A stretch of DNA of 64,000 bases from Duganella sp. BJB476 (lineage in GTDB: Bacteria; Pseudomonadota; Gammaproteobacteria; Burkholderiales; Burkholderiaceae_D), in NCBI RefSeq assembly GCF_003416895.1, contig NZ_QVIO01000001.1, positions 558,001-622,000 on the forward strand, read 5' to 3'. This document shows, in pieces, positions 49,743 through 64,000 of the stretch. Position numbers and translations under genes: made by a program. How positions within the stretch are numbered: position 1 is the first letter of the stretch; each line of letters opens with the position of its first letter. Under the pieces are notes generated by a model that was given only the letters and a program-made list of their open reading frames with translations, was not told the DNA's origin and ran no database searches.

Positions 49743-52700
49743 TTGAGCGCACACAATTACCTGTTGCACAGGCTCGCCACGCTGATGTGGATGCTGGTGC
49801 TGGCGTGCTTGCCGGCCCCGGCGACGGCCGCGCCGGCCGGCCATGGCATCGCCGTGTTGCTGCCGTATGGGCCGGGGGCGTCCGGCGTCGACCTGATCGC
49901 GGCCGACATGCGCACCCACCTGATGGCGCAGGGCTACAATCCCGCCGACATCTTTCTGGAATACCTGGATCTGGAGCGCAATGCCGATCCGCTGTACCGG
50001 CAAAACCTGCGGCGTCTGCTGCTCGATAAATTTGCGCAGCGGCGCATCGAGGTCGTCATCACGGTGCTGCAGCCGGCGCTCGACTACCTGTTGCGCGATG
50101 CGCCCGACCTGCTGCCCGAGGCCACCGTGATCACGGTGCTGAGCGCGCTCAAGCCCGGCCTGTCGCCCGGCGCGCACCGCATGTTCGAGATGAATGGCGC
50201 GGTCAATTACCGGGCCACGCTGGAGCAGGCGATGGCGCTGTTTCCGGCGACGCGGCATGTGGAAGTGGTGGTGGGCGCCAGCGAGACCGAAGCGCGCGAG
50301 CTGGCCGATGTGCGCGCCGCCTTGCAGCCGTGGGCGGACCGGGTCTCGGTCGCCGACACCCGCGCCTTGTCGCTCGAGGAAGTGGCGGCGCGCCTGGCCG
50401 GGCTGCCCGCCGATTCCATCGTGCTGGGCGTGGCGATGCGGCGCGACCGCACCGGCCGCAATTTCAACCGGCTCGACGCCTTGCGCCAGGTGGCGCCGGC
50501 CAGCCGGGCGCCGTTCTTCGTGTTCTACGACCTGGGCGTGGGCGAGCGCAACTTCTTGGGCGGTCATGTGTTCAGCATTCGCGGTGAAGCGCGGCGGGTG
50601 GCGCGGCTGGCCTACGAGCTGGCCAGCGGTATCAGGGCGGCGCCGCCCGGCGTGACGCCGTGGCAGCCGCAGCGGGTGTCGCTGTACGACTGGCCGCAGC
50701 TGCAGCGCCTGGGCGCCGACCCGGCGCGCCTGCCGCCGGAGACCCAGTTTGTCAACCGTCCGGTGCCCATCTGGGAGCAATACCGCAGCGAGGTGGCCGC
50801 CGCCGCGCTGGTCATCCTGGCGCTGCTGGCCATGTTGTGCGCGATGCTGTGGCAAATCCGCCGCAAGTCGCTGGCCGAGCAGGCGCTGCTGGCCAACCAG
50901 GAGCGCTATCGCGCGCTGGTCAATGGCGCGCCCGAGGCGATCGTGGTGGTTGACAGCATGCACGGCCGTATCGTCGACCACAACCGCAAGGCCGAGCAAT
51001 TGTTCGGGCGCAGCGCCGCCGAGTTGCGCGCGGCGGAAGTTGCCGAGCTGTACGCGGCCACGGCGGCGGAACAGGCGGCCGTGCGTGAGAGCGTGCGCGC
51101 GCATATCACGCGCGCGCTGGCCGGCGAGCAACTGGTGTTCGAACGCACGGTGCGCAGCAGCGACGGCCGTGAGATTCCCTGCGAAGTGTGGCTGAGCAGC
51201 CTGGCCTCGGGCGGCCGCACGCTGCTGCGGGTCAGCTACATCGACATCACGCTGCGCAAGCGGGCCGAAGCGGAACTGGGCCGCCACCAGCATCAGCTGG
51301 AACAGCTGGTGGACGAGCGCACGGCGGCCTTGTCGATCGCGCTCGGGCAAGCCCAGGAAGCGAGCCGGGCCAAGAGCAATTTCGTCTCCAACGTCAGCCA
51401 TGAACTGCGCACGCCGATGAACGCCATCATCGGCATGAGCACCCTGGCGCTGGATCTGCAACTCGACGCCAAGGCGCGCAACTACATCGAAAAAGTCCAG
51501 CGGGCGGCCGAAAACCTGCTGGGCATCATCAACAACATCCTGGATTTTTCGCGCGTCGAAGCCGGCAAGCTGACGCTGGAAGTGATCCCGTTCCGGCTCG
51601 ACGAGGTGCTCGACAACCTGGCCACGATGATAGTCCAGCCGGCCGCCAGCAAGGGCGTCGAGTTGTTGTTCCGCGTCGCGCCCGAAGTGCCGGCGGCGCT
51701 GCTGGGCGATCCGCTGCGGCTGGGGCAGATCCTGACCAACCTGGGCAACAACGCCGTCAAGTTCACCGAGCGCGGCCGTATCGTGGTCGAGGTGGCGCAG
51801 CTGGCGCGCGACGCCGCCGGCAGCGAACTGCATTTCACCGTCGCCGACACCGGCATCGGCATGCCGCCGGAACACTGCGCGCGCCTGTTCCAGGCTTTCA
51901 GCCAGGCCGACGATACGATCACCCGCAAATATGGCGGCTCGGGCCTGGGCCTGGCCATCAGCAAGGAGCTGGCCCTGTTGCTGGGCGGGCGCATCTGGGT
52001 CGAGTCGACGCTGGGGCAGGGCTCGGTCTTCCACCTGGTGTGCCGCTTCGGCGTGCCGGCCGTGGCGCCGGCCAAGACCGTGCCCAGCGACCTGCGCGCG
52101 CAGGCGGTGGCCAGGCTGGCCGGCGCCCACCTGCTGCTGGTCGACGACAACGAGATGAACCAGGAACTGGCCCAGGACCTGCTCAGCAAGGCCGGCATCA
52201 CCTTCGAGGTGGCCGGCGACGGCAGCGAGGCGCTCGACCTGCTGGCGCGCAGCGGTCCCTTCGACGGCGTGCTGATGGACTGCCAGATGCCGGTCATGGA
52301 CGGCTACACGGCGACCCGCGCGATCCGCAGCCAGCCGCAATGGCAAACGCTGCCGGTGCTGGCGATGACCGCCAACGCCATGTCGGACGACCGCGCCAGG
52401 GCGCTGGAGGCCGGCATGAACGACCACATCGCCAAGCCGCTGAACGTGCAGCAGATGTTCGCCACCATGGCGCAGTGGATCACGCCGGCGCGGCCGGCGG
52501 CGGCGCCCGCGCCGGCCGCGCCGGCCGCCGCCGCCGATGCGGCACAGTTTGCCGTGCTGCCCGGGATCGATGCGCGCGCCGGGCTGGCCACCATGGGTGG
52601 CAGCGCGGCCATGTACCGCAAGATGCTGCGCCGCTTCCGCAGCGAGCAGGCCGGGTTCGCGCAGGCGTTCGGTGCGGCGCGCGCGGCCGGCGACAGCGTG

Positions 52701-53138
52701 ACGGCACGCCGCATCGCCCACACGCTGCGCGGCGCGGCCGGCATGATAGGCGCGTTGCAGGCCCAGGCCGCCGCGGCCGCGCTGGAACAGGCCTGCCGCG
52801 ACGGCGCGCCGGACAGCCAGGCCGATGCGTTGCAGGCGCGCGTGGCGGCCGAGCTGGATGTGGTGCTGGCCGGGCTGCTGCCGCTCGACCTCGAGCCGGA
52901 GGCGGCGGCGCCGCTGGCGCCGTTGGACGAGGCTGCGCTGCGGGCCGGGCTGGCCGGCCTCAAGAATCTGCTGGACGACAACGACGGCGCCGCGCTGGCG
53001 CTGGCCGTGCGCCTGGCGCGCGAAGCGCACGGCACGCCGGCCGAGGCGCCGCTGCGCGTCGTGGCCGCGGCGGTCGAGGACTACGATTTCGAGCTGGCCT
53101 TGCGCGCGCTGCACGGCATGGCGCCGGCGCTGTCATGA
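49743..53138 (+). CDS. hybrid histidine kinase with substrate-binding-protein sensor
   Basis: 1131 residues if translation starts at the TTG at 49743, which has GGAGAGGGG upstream; an ATG at 49785 is possible. A signal anchor is followed by an ABC_sub_bind-type periplasmic domain (about 35-320; GIAVLLPYGPGASGVDLI, VITVLSALKPGLSPG, FFVFYDLGVGERNFLGGH), one TM helix (about 350-370), a PAS domain, HisKA with H553 (SHELRTPMNA), an ATPase domain (NNAVKFT, DTGIGMP, GGSGLGLAI), a receiver with D846 (LMDCQMPVMDG) and an Hpt domain with H993 (IAHTLRGAAG). A complete phosphorelay in one chain; the ligand is unknown. Confidence 0.88.
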   Translation: MSAHNYLLHRLATLMWMLVLACLPAPATAAPAGHGIAVLLPYGPGASGVDLIAADMRTHLMAQGYNPADIFLEYLDLERNADPLYRQNLRRLLLDKFAQRRIEVVITVLQPALDYLLRDAPDLLPEATVITVLSALKPGLSPGAHRMFEMNGAVNYRATLEQAMALFPATRHVEVVVGASETEARELADVRAALQPWADRVSVADTRALSLEEVAARLAGLPADSIVLGVAMRRDRTGRNFNRLDALRQVAPASRAPFFVFYDLGVGERNFLGGHVFSIRGEARRVARLAYELASGIRAAPPGVTPWQPQRVSLYDWPQLQRLGADPARLPPETQFVNRPVPIWEQYRSEVAAAALVILALLAMLCAMLWQIRRKSLAEQALLANQERYRALVNGAPEAIVVVDSMHGRIVDHNRKAEQLFGRSAAELRAAEVAELYAATAAEQAAVRESVRAHITRALAGEQLVFERTVRSSDGREIPCEVWLSSLASGGRTLLRVSYIDITLRKRAEAELGRHQHQLEQLVDERTAALSIALGQAQEASRAKSNFVSNVSHELRTPMNAIIGMSTLALDLQLDAKARNYIEKVQRAAENLLGIINNILDFSRVEAGKLTLEVIPFRLDEVLDNLATMIVQPAASKGVELLFRVAPEVPAALLGDPLRLGQILTNLGNNAVKFTERGRIVVEVAQLARDAAGSELHFTVADTGIGMPPEHCARLFQAFSQADDTITRKYGGSGLGLAISKELALLLGGRIWVESTLGQGSVFHLVCRFGVPAVAPAKTVPSDLRAQAVARLAGAHLLLVDDNEMNQELAQDLLSKAGITFEVAGDGSEALDLLARSGPFDGVLMDCQMPVMDGYTATRAIRSQPQWQTLPVLAMTANAMSDDRARALEAGMNDHIAKPLNVQQMFATMAQWITPARPAAAPAPAAPAAAADAAQFAVLPGIDARAGLATMGGSAAMYRKMLRRFRSEQAGFAQAFGAARAAGDSVTARRIAHTLRGAAGMIGALQAQAAAAALEQACRDGAPDSQADALQARVAAELDVVLAGLLPLDLEPEAAAPLAPLDEAALRAGLAGLKNLLDDNDGAALALAVRLAREAHGTPAEAPLRVVAAAVEDYDFELALRALHGMAPALS

Positions 53139-53213
53139 AATGTCAACGGTTTGTCGCGCATTCCGATAGCCGGCGCGGCCTTGCCGCTTTAGTATCTCGC
53201 GGCATTAAAAAGA

Positions 53214-53225
53214 TTCTTTAAAGAA
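53214..53225. promoter_or_regulatory. 12-bp palindrome before the tandem hybrid kinases
   Basis: TTCTTTAAAGAA is a perfect palindrome in an AT-rich patch of the otherwise GC-rich 143-bp gap, 56 bp before the start at 53282. It could be a promoter or operator element; no regulator can be assigned. Confidence 0.4.
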
Positions 53226-53281
53226 ATTTTATGGAGTGTGCGGCAATATGTTGTTGCCCCTGACAGCACGCAAAGGCGTTT

Positions 53282-56860
<3,579 letters not shown>

Positions 56861-56871
56861 GGGGCGCGACG

Positions 56872-60305
<3,434 letters not shown>

Positions 60306-60309
<4 letters not shown>

Positions 60310-61910
60310 GTCTGGGAGCGATCCGTTTTCTGGTGGTCGACGATATGGAGGTGATGCGCAAGCTCACCGTCGACCAGTTGCGCGCGCTGGGCGCGCTGCA
60401 TATCGAACAGGCCAACGACGGCCAGGCCGCGCTGAAGATGTTGCAGCGCCAGCCATTCGACCTGGTGCTGGCCGACTGGAACATGCCGGTAATGACCGGC
60501 ATCGAGCTGCTCAGGACAGTGCGCGCTGACGCCGAGCTCAGTACCATGCCCATCATCATGGTAACGGCCGAGTCCGAGCGCGGCCGGGTGCAGGAGGCCA
60601 TCGCCAGCGGCGTGTCCGAACTGCTGGTCAAGCCCTACACCACCACCCGCCTGGGCGACAAGGTGCTCAAGGTGCTGCAGCGTAGCGAGCGGCGCAAGGC
60701 GGCCGAGCTGGAGGCGGCCGAGGCGGCCCGGCGCGCGGCCGCCGACGGCGCCCTGGCCGAGGCGGAACAAGCGGCGGCCGCTGCCGCCGCCGCGGCCGCG
60801 CCAGTGGCGCCGCCGGAAGAGCAGGACGAGCGCCTGACCATCCTGGCGGTCGACGACACGCCCGACAACCTGCGCCTGATCTCGCGCGTGTTCGAGGACA
60901 AGTACCGGGTGCGGCTGGCCCACAACGGCGAGAAGGCGCTGGCCATCTGCACCTCGATCGCGCCGCCCGACCTGCTGCTGCTGGACGTGATGATGCCGGG
61001 CATGGACGGCTTCGAGCTGGCGCGCCAGCTGCGCGCCCATCCCAACTGCGAGCACCTGCCGATCATCTTCGTGACGGCGATGGACGATGTGATGGCGCAG
61101 CGGCGCGGCCTGAGCCTGGGCGCGGTCGACTACATCACCAAGCCCATCGACCCGGACCTGCTGCAGCTGCGGGTGCACAACTTCGCCCGCCTGATCATGC
61201 GCCAGAAGGAACGCCAGGACGAGTACGACGACATGCTGGCCCAGGCCCGCCTGCGCGAGGACATCGACCGCATGCTGCGGCATGACCTGCTCGGCCCGCT
61301 GGGCGGGGTGGCCGGCCTGGCGCAGCAGCTGGCGGCGGCGCCGGCGCTGCTGCCCGAGCACGCCGAGCTGGCGCAACTGATCGCCGCCACCACCAGGGAT
61401 GCGCTGGACAGCATCGCATTGTCGGCCGAGCTGTTCAAGATCGAGACCGGCCGCTACACCCGGCGCAGTACCGCCGTGGCGCTGACGCCGCTGTTGCAGC
61501 GGGTCGTGGCGCTGGCGCTGGCCAGTTTCGCCAGCAAGGAGCTGGTCATCACTTGCGACGTCAGCACCGCCGCCGGCGCCCACACGACCGGCGATCCGCT
61601 GCTCTACAACGCCGTGTTTCACAACCTGCTGAAGAACGCCTGCGAGGCGGCGCCTCCATCCTCGGCGGTGCGGCTGCAAGTGTTGGGCGAGCAGCCGCTC
61701 ACCGTCGAGCTGGAGAACCAGGGCGTGGTGCCGCCGGCCTTGCGCAGCCGCCTGTTCACCAAGAACGCCACCAGCAAGCGCGGTGGGTCCGGCCTCGGCA
61801 CCTATTCGGCCAGGCTGCTGCTGGAAGCCCAGGGCGGCAGCGTCGCACTGCATACGGACGATGCGGCCGACCGCACCGTCGTCACCGTCACCTTGCCGGC
61901 GCTGGTCTAG
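60306..61910 (+). CDS. REC-REC-histidine kinase protein, no membrane segment
   Basis: 534 residues, cytosolic. A CheY-like receiver with D57 ([12 protein letters not shown]), an Ala/Glu-rich linker (about 130-172), a second receiver with D227 ([12 protein letters not shown]), a coiled coil ([19 protein letters not shown]), then a kinase core with H326 in the unusual box [12 protein letters not shown] and an ATPase domain ([13 protein letters not shown], and [19 protein letters not shown]). The first receiver resembles stand-alone CheY regulators and may be the target of the Hpt domains of the two kinases upstream. Translationally coupled to kinase B. A partial paralogue begins at 63026. Confidence 0.86.
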
Positions 61911-61945
61911 CTTCGCCTGGCAACTATTTCTGAAGAAAGCACTAT

Positions 61946-62932
61946 ATGGCAGAGAAACAATTGATACTGGCCGTGGACGACGAGGCCGGCAACCTGCAAC
62001 TGCTGCACCAGATCCTCGGCGACGACTACCGGCTGCTGCTGGCCAAGGACGGCGAACGGGCGCTGGCGCTGGCGCGTGACAAGCGGCCGGCGCTGATCCT
62101 GCTCGATGTGGTGATGCCCGGCCTGGGCGGCTACGAAATCTGCGAACGGCTCAAGGCCGATCCGGCCACGGCCGCGATTCCGGTCGTCTTCGTCACCAGC
62201 ATGGGCGACACCGACGACGAGCTGCGTGGCTTCCGCTGCGGCGCGGTCGACTACATCAGCAAGCCGGTCAGTCCGCCCATCGTGCAGGCGCGGGTGCGCA
62301 CCCATCTGTCGCTGGTGCGGGCCGAGGAGCTGCTGACCAGCCGGCTGGAGTTCATGCAGCGGCTGGGCCGCGCCGCCGAATACAAGGACAACGAAACCGG
62401 CACCCATGTGCTCCGCATGAGCCACTACGCGCGCCTGCTGGCGCTGGCGGCCGGGCTGGGCGAGGAAGTGGCCGACGAGCTGCTGCACGCGGCGCCGCTG
62501 CACGACGTCGGCAAGATCGGCATTCCCGACCACATCCTGCTCAAGCCCGGCAAGCTCGATGCGGACGAATGGAAAATCATGCAGACCCACGCGGCGATCG
62601 GCGCCGACATCATCGGCGAGCATCCGTCCGGCATGTTGCGGCTGGCGCACCGCGTGGCGCTGGAGCATCACGAGAAATACGACGGCAGCGGTTACCCGAA
62701 CGGCCTGGTCGGCGAGCAGATCGACATCACCGCTCGCATCGTGGCGATCGCCGACGTGTTCGATGCGTTGACCTCGTCGCGGCCCTACAAGCAGGCCTGG
62801 CCGCTGGAGCAGGTGATCGCCTACTTGCTGGAACAGCGCGGCAAGCATTTCGATCCGCACCTGGTCGAGCTGTTCATGGACCTGCTGCCGGAAGTGGACC
62901 TGATACGGCGTCGCTGGCAGGACACACACTAG
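61946..62932 (+). CDS. response regulator with HD-GYP c-di-GMP phosphodiesterase domain (RpfG-like)
   Basis: 328 residues. A receiver (about 5-120) with phospho-acceptor D54 (ILLDVVMPGLGG) and K in SKPVSPP precedes an HD-GYP domain (about 140-320). Its metal site is complete: H186-D187 (LHDVGKIGIPDH), the later histidines in THAAIGADII and LEHHEKYDGSGYP, and the GYP loop at 249-251. Such proteins hydrolyse c-di-GMP when phosphorylated. It starts 35 bp after the REC-REC-kinase stop and is probably an output of this phosphorelay cluster. Confidence 0.91.
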   Translation: MAEKQLILAVDDEAGNLQLLHQILGDDYRLLLAKDGERALALARDKRPALILLDVVMPGLGGYEICERLKADPATAAIPVVFVTSMGDTDDELRGFRCGAVDYISKPVSPPIVQARVRTHLSLVRAEELLTSRLEFMQRLGRAAEYKDNETGTHVLRMSHYARLLALAAGLGEEVADELLHAAPLHDVGKIGIPDHILLKPGKLDADEWKIMQTHAAIGADIIGEHPSGMLRLAHRVALEHHEKYDGSGYPNGLVGEQIDITARIVAIADVFDALTSSRPYKQAWPLEQVIAYLLEQRGKHFDPHLVELFMDLLPEVDLIRRRWQDTH

Positions 62933-62981
62933 CCATCTCCGCGCGCCGATGTGTCACGGCGGCAAAAATGCCTGATAATGG

Positions 62982-63009
62982 GGCAACCGCCTGCGGCGAG
63001 GCGGTTGCC
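62982..63009. other. hairpin before the second REC-REC-kinase gene
   Basis: GGCAACCGCCT and its exact complement AGGCGGTTGCC are separated by 6 nt. No T run follows. It ends 16 bp before the ATG at 63026 and close to its ribosome binding site (GGGGAGG), so it may act as a weak terminator or affect translation. Confidence 0.55.
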
Positions 63010-63025
63010 GACAAGGGGAGGACGC

Positions 63026-64000
63026 ATGGCGCAAGTGCTGAAGGTACTGGTGGTCGATGATGTCGAAACGATGCGCAAGGTCACGGCGGGCCAGCTGGCC
63101 GCGCTGGGCTGCGGCGCGCCGGACCTGGCCGGCGACGGCGCCGAAGCCTGGCGCATGCTGGAACGCAATCGCTACGACCTGGTGATCTCCGACTGGAATA
63201 TGCCGGCCATGACCGGCATCGCCCTGTTGCAGCTAATGCGGTCCAGCCCGCGCCATGCGCACACGCCGTTCATCATGATCACCGCCGAGGCCGAGCGCAG
63301 CCGGATCGAGGCCGCCATCGCCAGCGGCGTCAGCGACCTGCTGGTCAAGCCCTACACGGCCGGCCGCCTGGCCACCAGCATCCAGCGCGCCATGGCGCAC
63401 CAGGTCGCGCCGCCGGCGCCGGAGCACGCCGTCACGCCGGTCACGGCCGCGCCCATCGCCGAGACGGTCGGCCAGCCGCAAGGCGCCGTCCACCTGCCGC
63501 CGACGGCGCCGCCGCCACCGACCATGTTGCTGGTTGACGACACCGCCGACAACCTGCACGTGCTGGCCAACGTCTTCAAGGGCCAGTACCGCATCAAGGC
63601 CGCGCACAACGGCGAGAAGGCGCTGGCGCTGTGCTGCTCCGACACGCCGCCCGACCTGGTGCTGCTGGACGTGATGATGCCGGGCATGGACGGCTTCGAA
63701 GTGGCGCGCCGCATGCGCGAGCATCCGAACTCCGAGAGCGTGCCCATCATCTTCGTCACCGCGCTGACCGACGACAGCTCCCGCCTGCAAGGCATGGAGC
63801 TGGGCGCGGTGGACTTCGTCACCAAGCCGATCGACCCGACCCAGCTCAAGCTGCGGGTCGACAACTTCATGCGCTACGTTGAACTGCGCCGCCAGTTGCA
63901 GGCCGACTACGACAACATGCTGGCGATGGCCCGCCTGCGCGACGACGTCGAGGCGATGACGCGCCACGACCTGAAGGGCCCGCTGGCCGGCGCCATCGGC
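63026..64000 (+). CDS. REC-REC-histidine kinase protein, second copy (3' end outside window)
   Basis: The frame is open from the ATG at 63026 (GGGGAGG just upstream) to the window edge, 325 codons. The layout equals that of the gene at 60306: a CheY-like receiver with D56 (ISDWNMPAMTG), a Pro/Ala-rich linker, a second receiver with D215 ([11 protein letters not shown]), a coiled coil and then the H-box with H314 (MTRHDLKGPLAG). The ATPase domain must lie beyond the window. It is diverged from its paralogue more than the two hybrid kinases are from each other. Confidence 0.87.
   Translation, partial: MAQVLKVLVVDDVETMRKVTAGQLAALGCGAPDLAGDGAEAWRMLERNRYDLVISDWNMPAMTGIALLQLMRSSPRHAHTPFIMITAEAERSRIEAAIASGVSDLLVKPYTAGRLATSIQRAMAHQVAPPAPEHAVTPVTAAPIAETVGQPQGAVHLPPTAPPPPTMLLVDDTADNLHVLANVFKGQYRIKAAHNGEKALALCCSDTPPDLVLLDVMMPGMDGFEVARRMREHPNSESVPIIFVTALTDDSSRLQGMELGAVDFVTKPIDPTQLKLRVDNFMRYVELRRQLQADYDNMLAMARLRDDVEAMTRHDLKGPLAGAIG

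Noticed and set aside
47757..53114. A 1785-codon open frame on the minus strand, and similar long ones opposite 53297-56797 and 56986-60273
   Set aside because: They lie antisense to well-supported kinases, are rich in His, Arg, Gln and Ala as expected for shadow frames in GC-rich DNA, and show no domain pattern.

Overview
The window looks like the chromosome of a GC-rich betaproteobacterium, most likely Oxalobacteraceae (Massilia, Duganella or Janthinobacterium type). This is inferred from gene content: a Gly/Cys tRNA array, a TctD/TctE-like two-component pair beside a general porin, TonB-dependent receptors, and many hybrid histidine kinases. No 16S or other marker gene is present to confirm it.

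Layout. 1-700: the 3' end of a DUF6351 gene. 718-1369: a tRNA array (Gly, Gly, Gly, Cys, Gly) with a consensus promoter and a terminator. 1416-4461: a visibly lower-GC block with a FitAB-type toxin-antitoxin pair, an AraC regulator, an MdaB-like quinone reductase and a DUF1330 protein. The block is flanked by two copies of a segment of about 180 bp carrying tRNA-Gly and its terminator; the second tRNA copy is damaged by a 13-nt tandem duplication. 4934-6400: a secreted protein with an EF-hand-like loop. 6681-12989: a porin / NMT1-type ABC transporter operon, divergent from a TctD/TctE-like two-component system. 13019-24369: an operon of response regulator, sensor kinase, TonB receptor and YncE-like beta-propeller, divergent from a three-gene RND efflux operon. 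24427-26212: a small secreted protein, the remains of a diguanylate cyclase gene, and an FKBP-type lipoprotein.

26298-47535 is a polysaccharide utilisation region. It encodes a GH88 unsaturated glucuronyl hydrolase, a GH105-DUF4861 fusion, a PL8 polysaccharide lyase with its active-site residues in place, a LacI-type regulator, a TonB receptor, a DUF2264 (GH154-type) protein, two MFS transporters, uronate dehydrogenase, AgaZ-like and AgaS-like proteins, a ROK kinase and a GH27 enzyme. The parts suit a glycan built of uronic acid and amino sugar (chondroitin-like, with GalNAc favoured by AgaS/AgaZ). Outside the cell it would be cut by the lyase, taken in through the receptor, trimmed by GH88/GH105/GH154, and the sugars routed through kinase, AgaS and AgaZ, or through uronate dehydrogenase. 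Six transcription units here carry a shared 12-bp operator-like sequence, close to G-T/A-TAACGTTA-T/A-C, which probably defines the regulon of the LacI-type protein.

47784-64000 is a signalling cluster. It holds a diguanylate cyclase split by one in-frame stop codon, a hybrid kinase with a substrate-binding-protein sensor, two tandem paralogous hybrid kinases, a REC-REC-kinase protein, a REC-HD-GYP phosphodiesterase, and a second REC-REC-kinase running off the window. Both diguanylate cyclase genes in the window are broken while the HD-GYP gene is intact.
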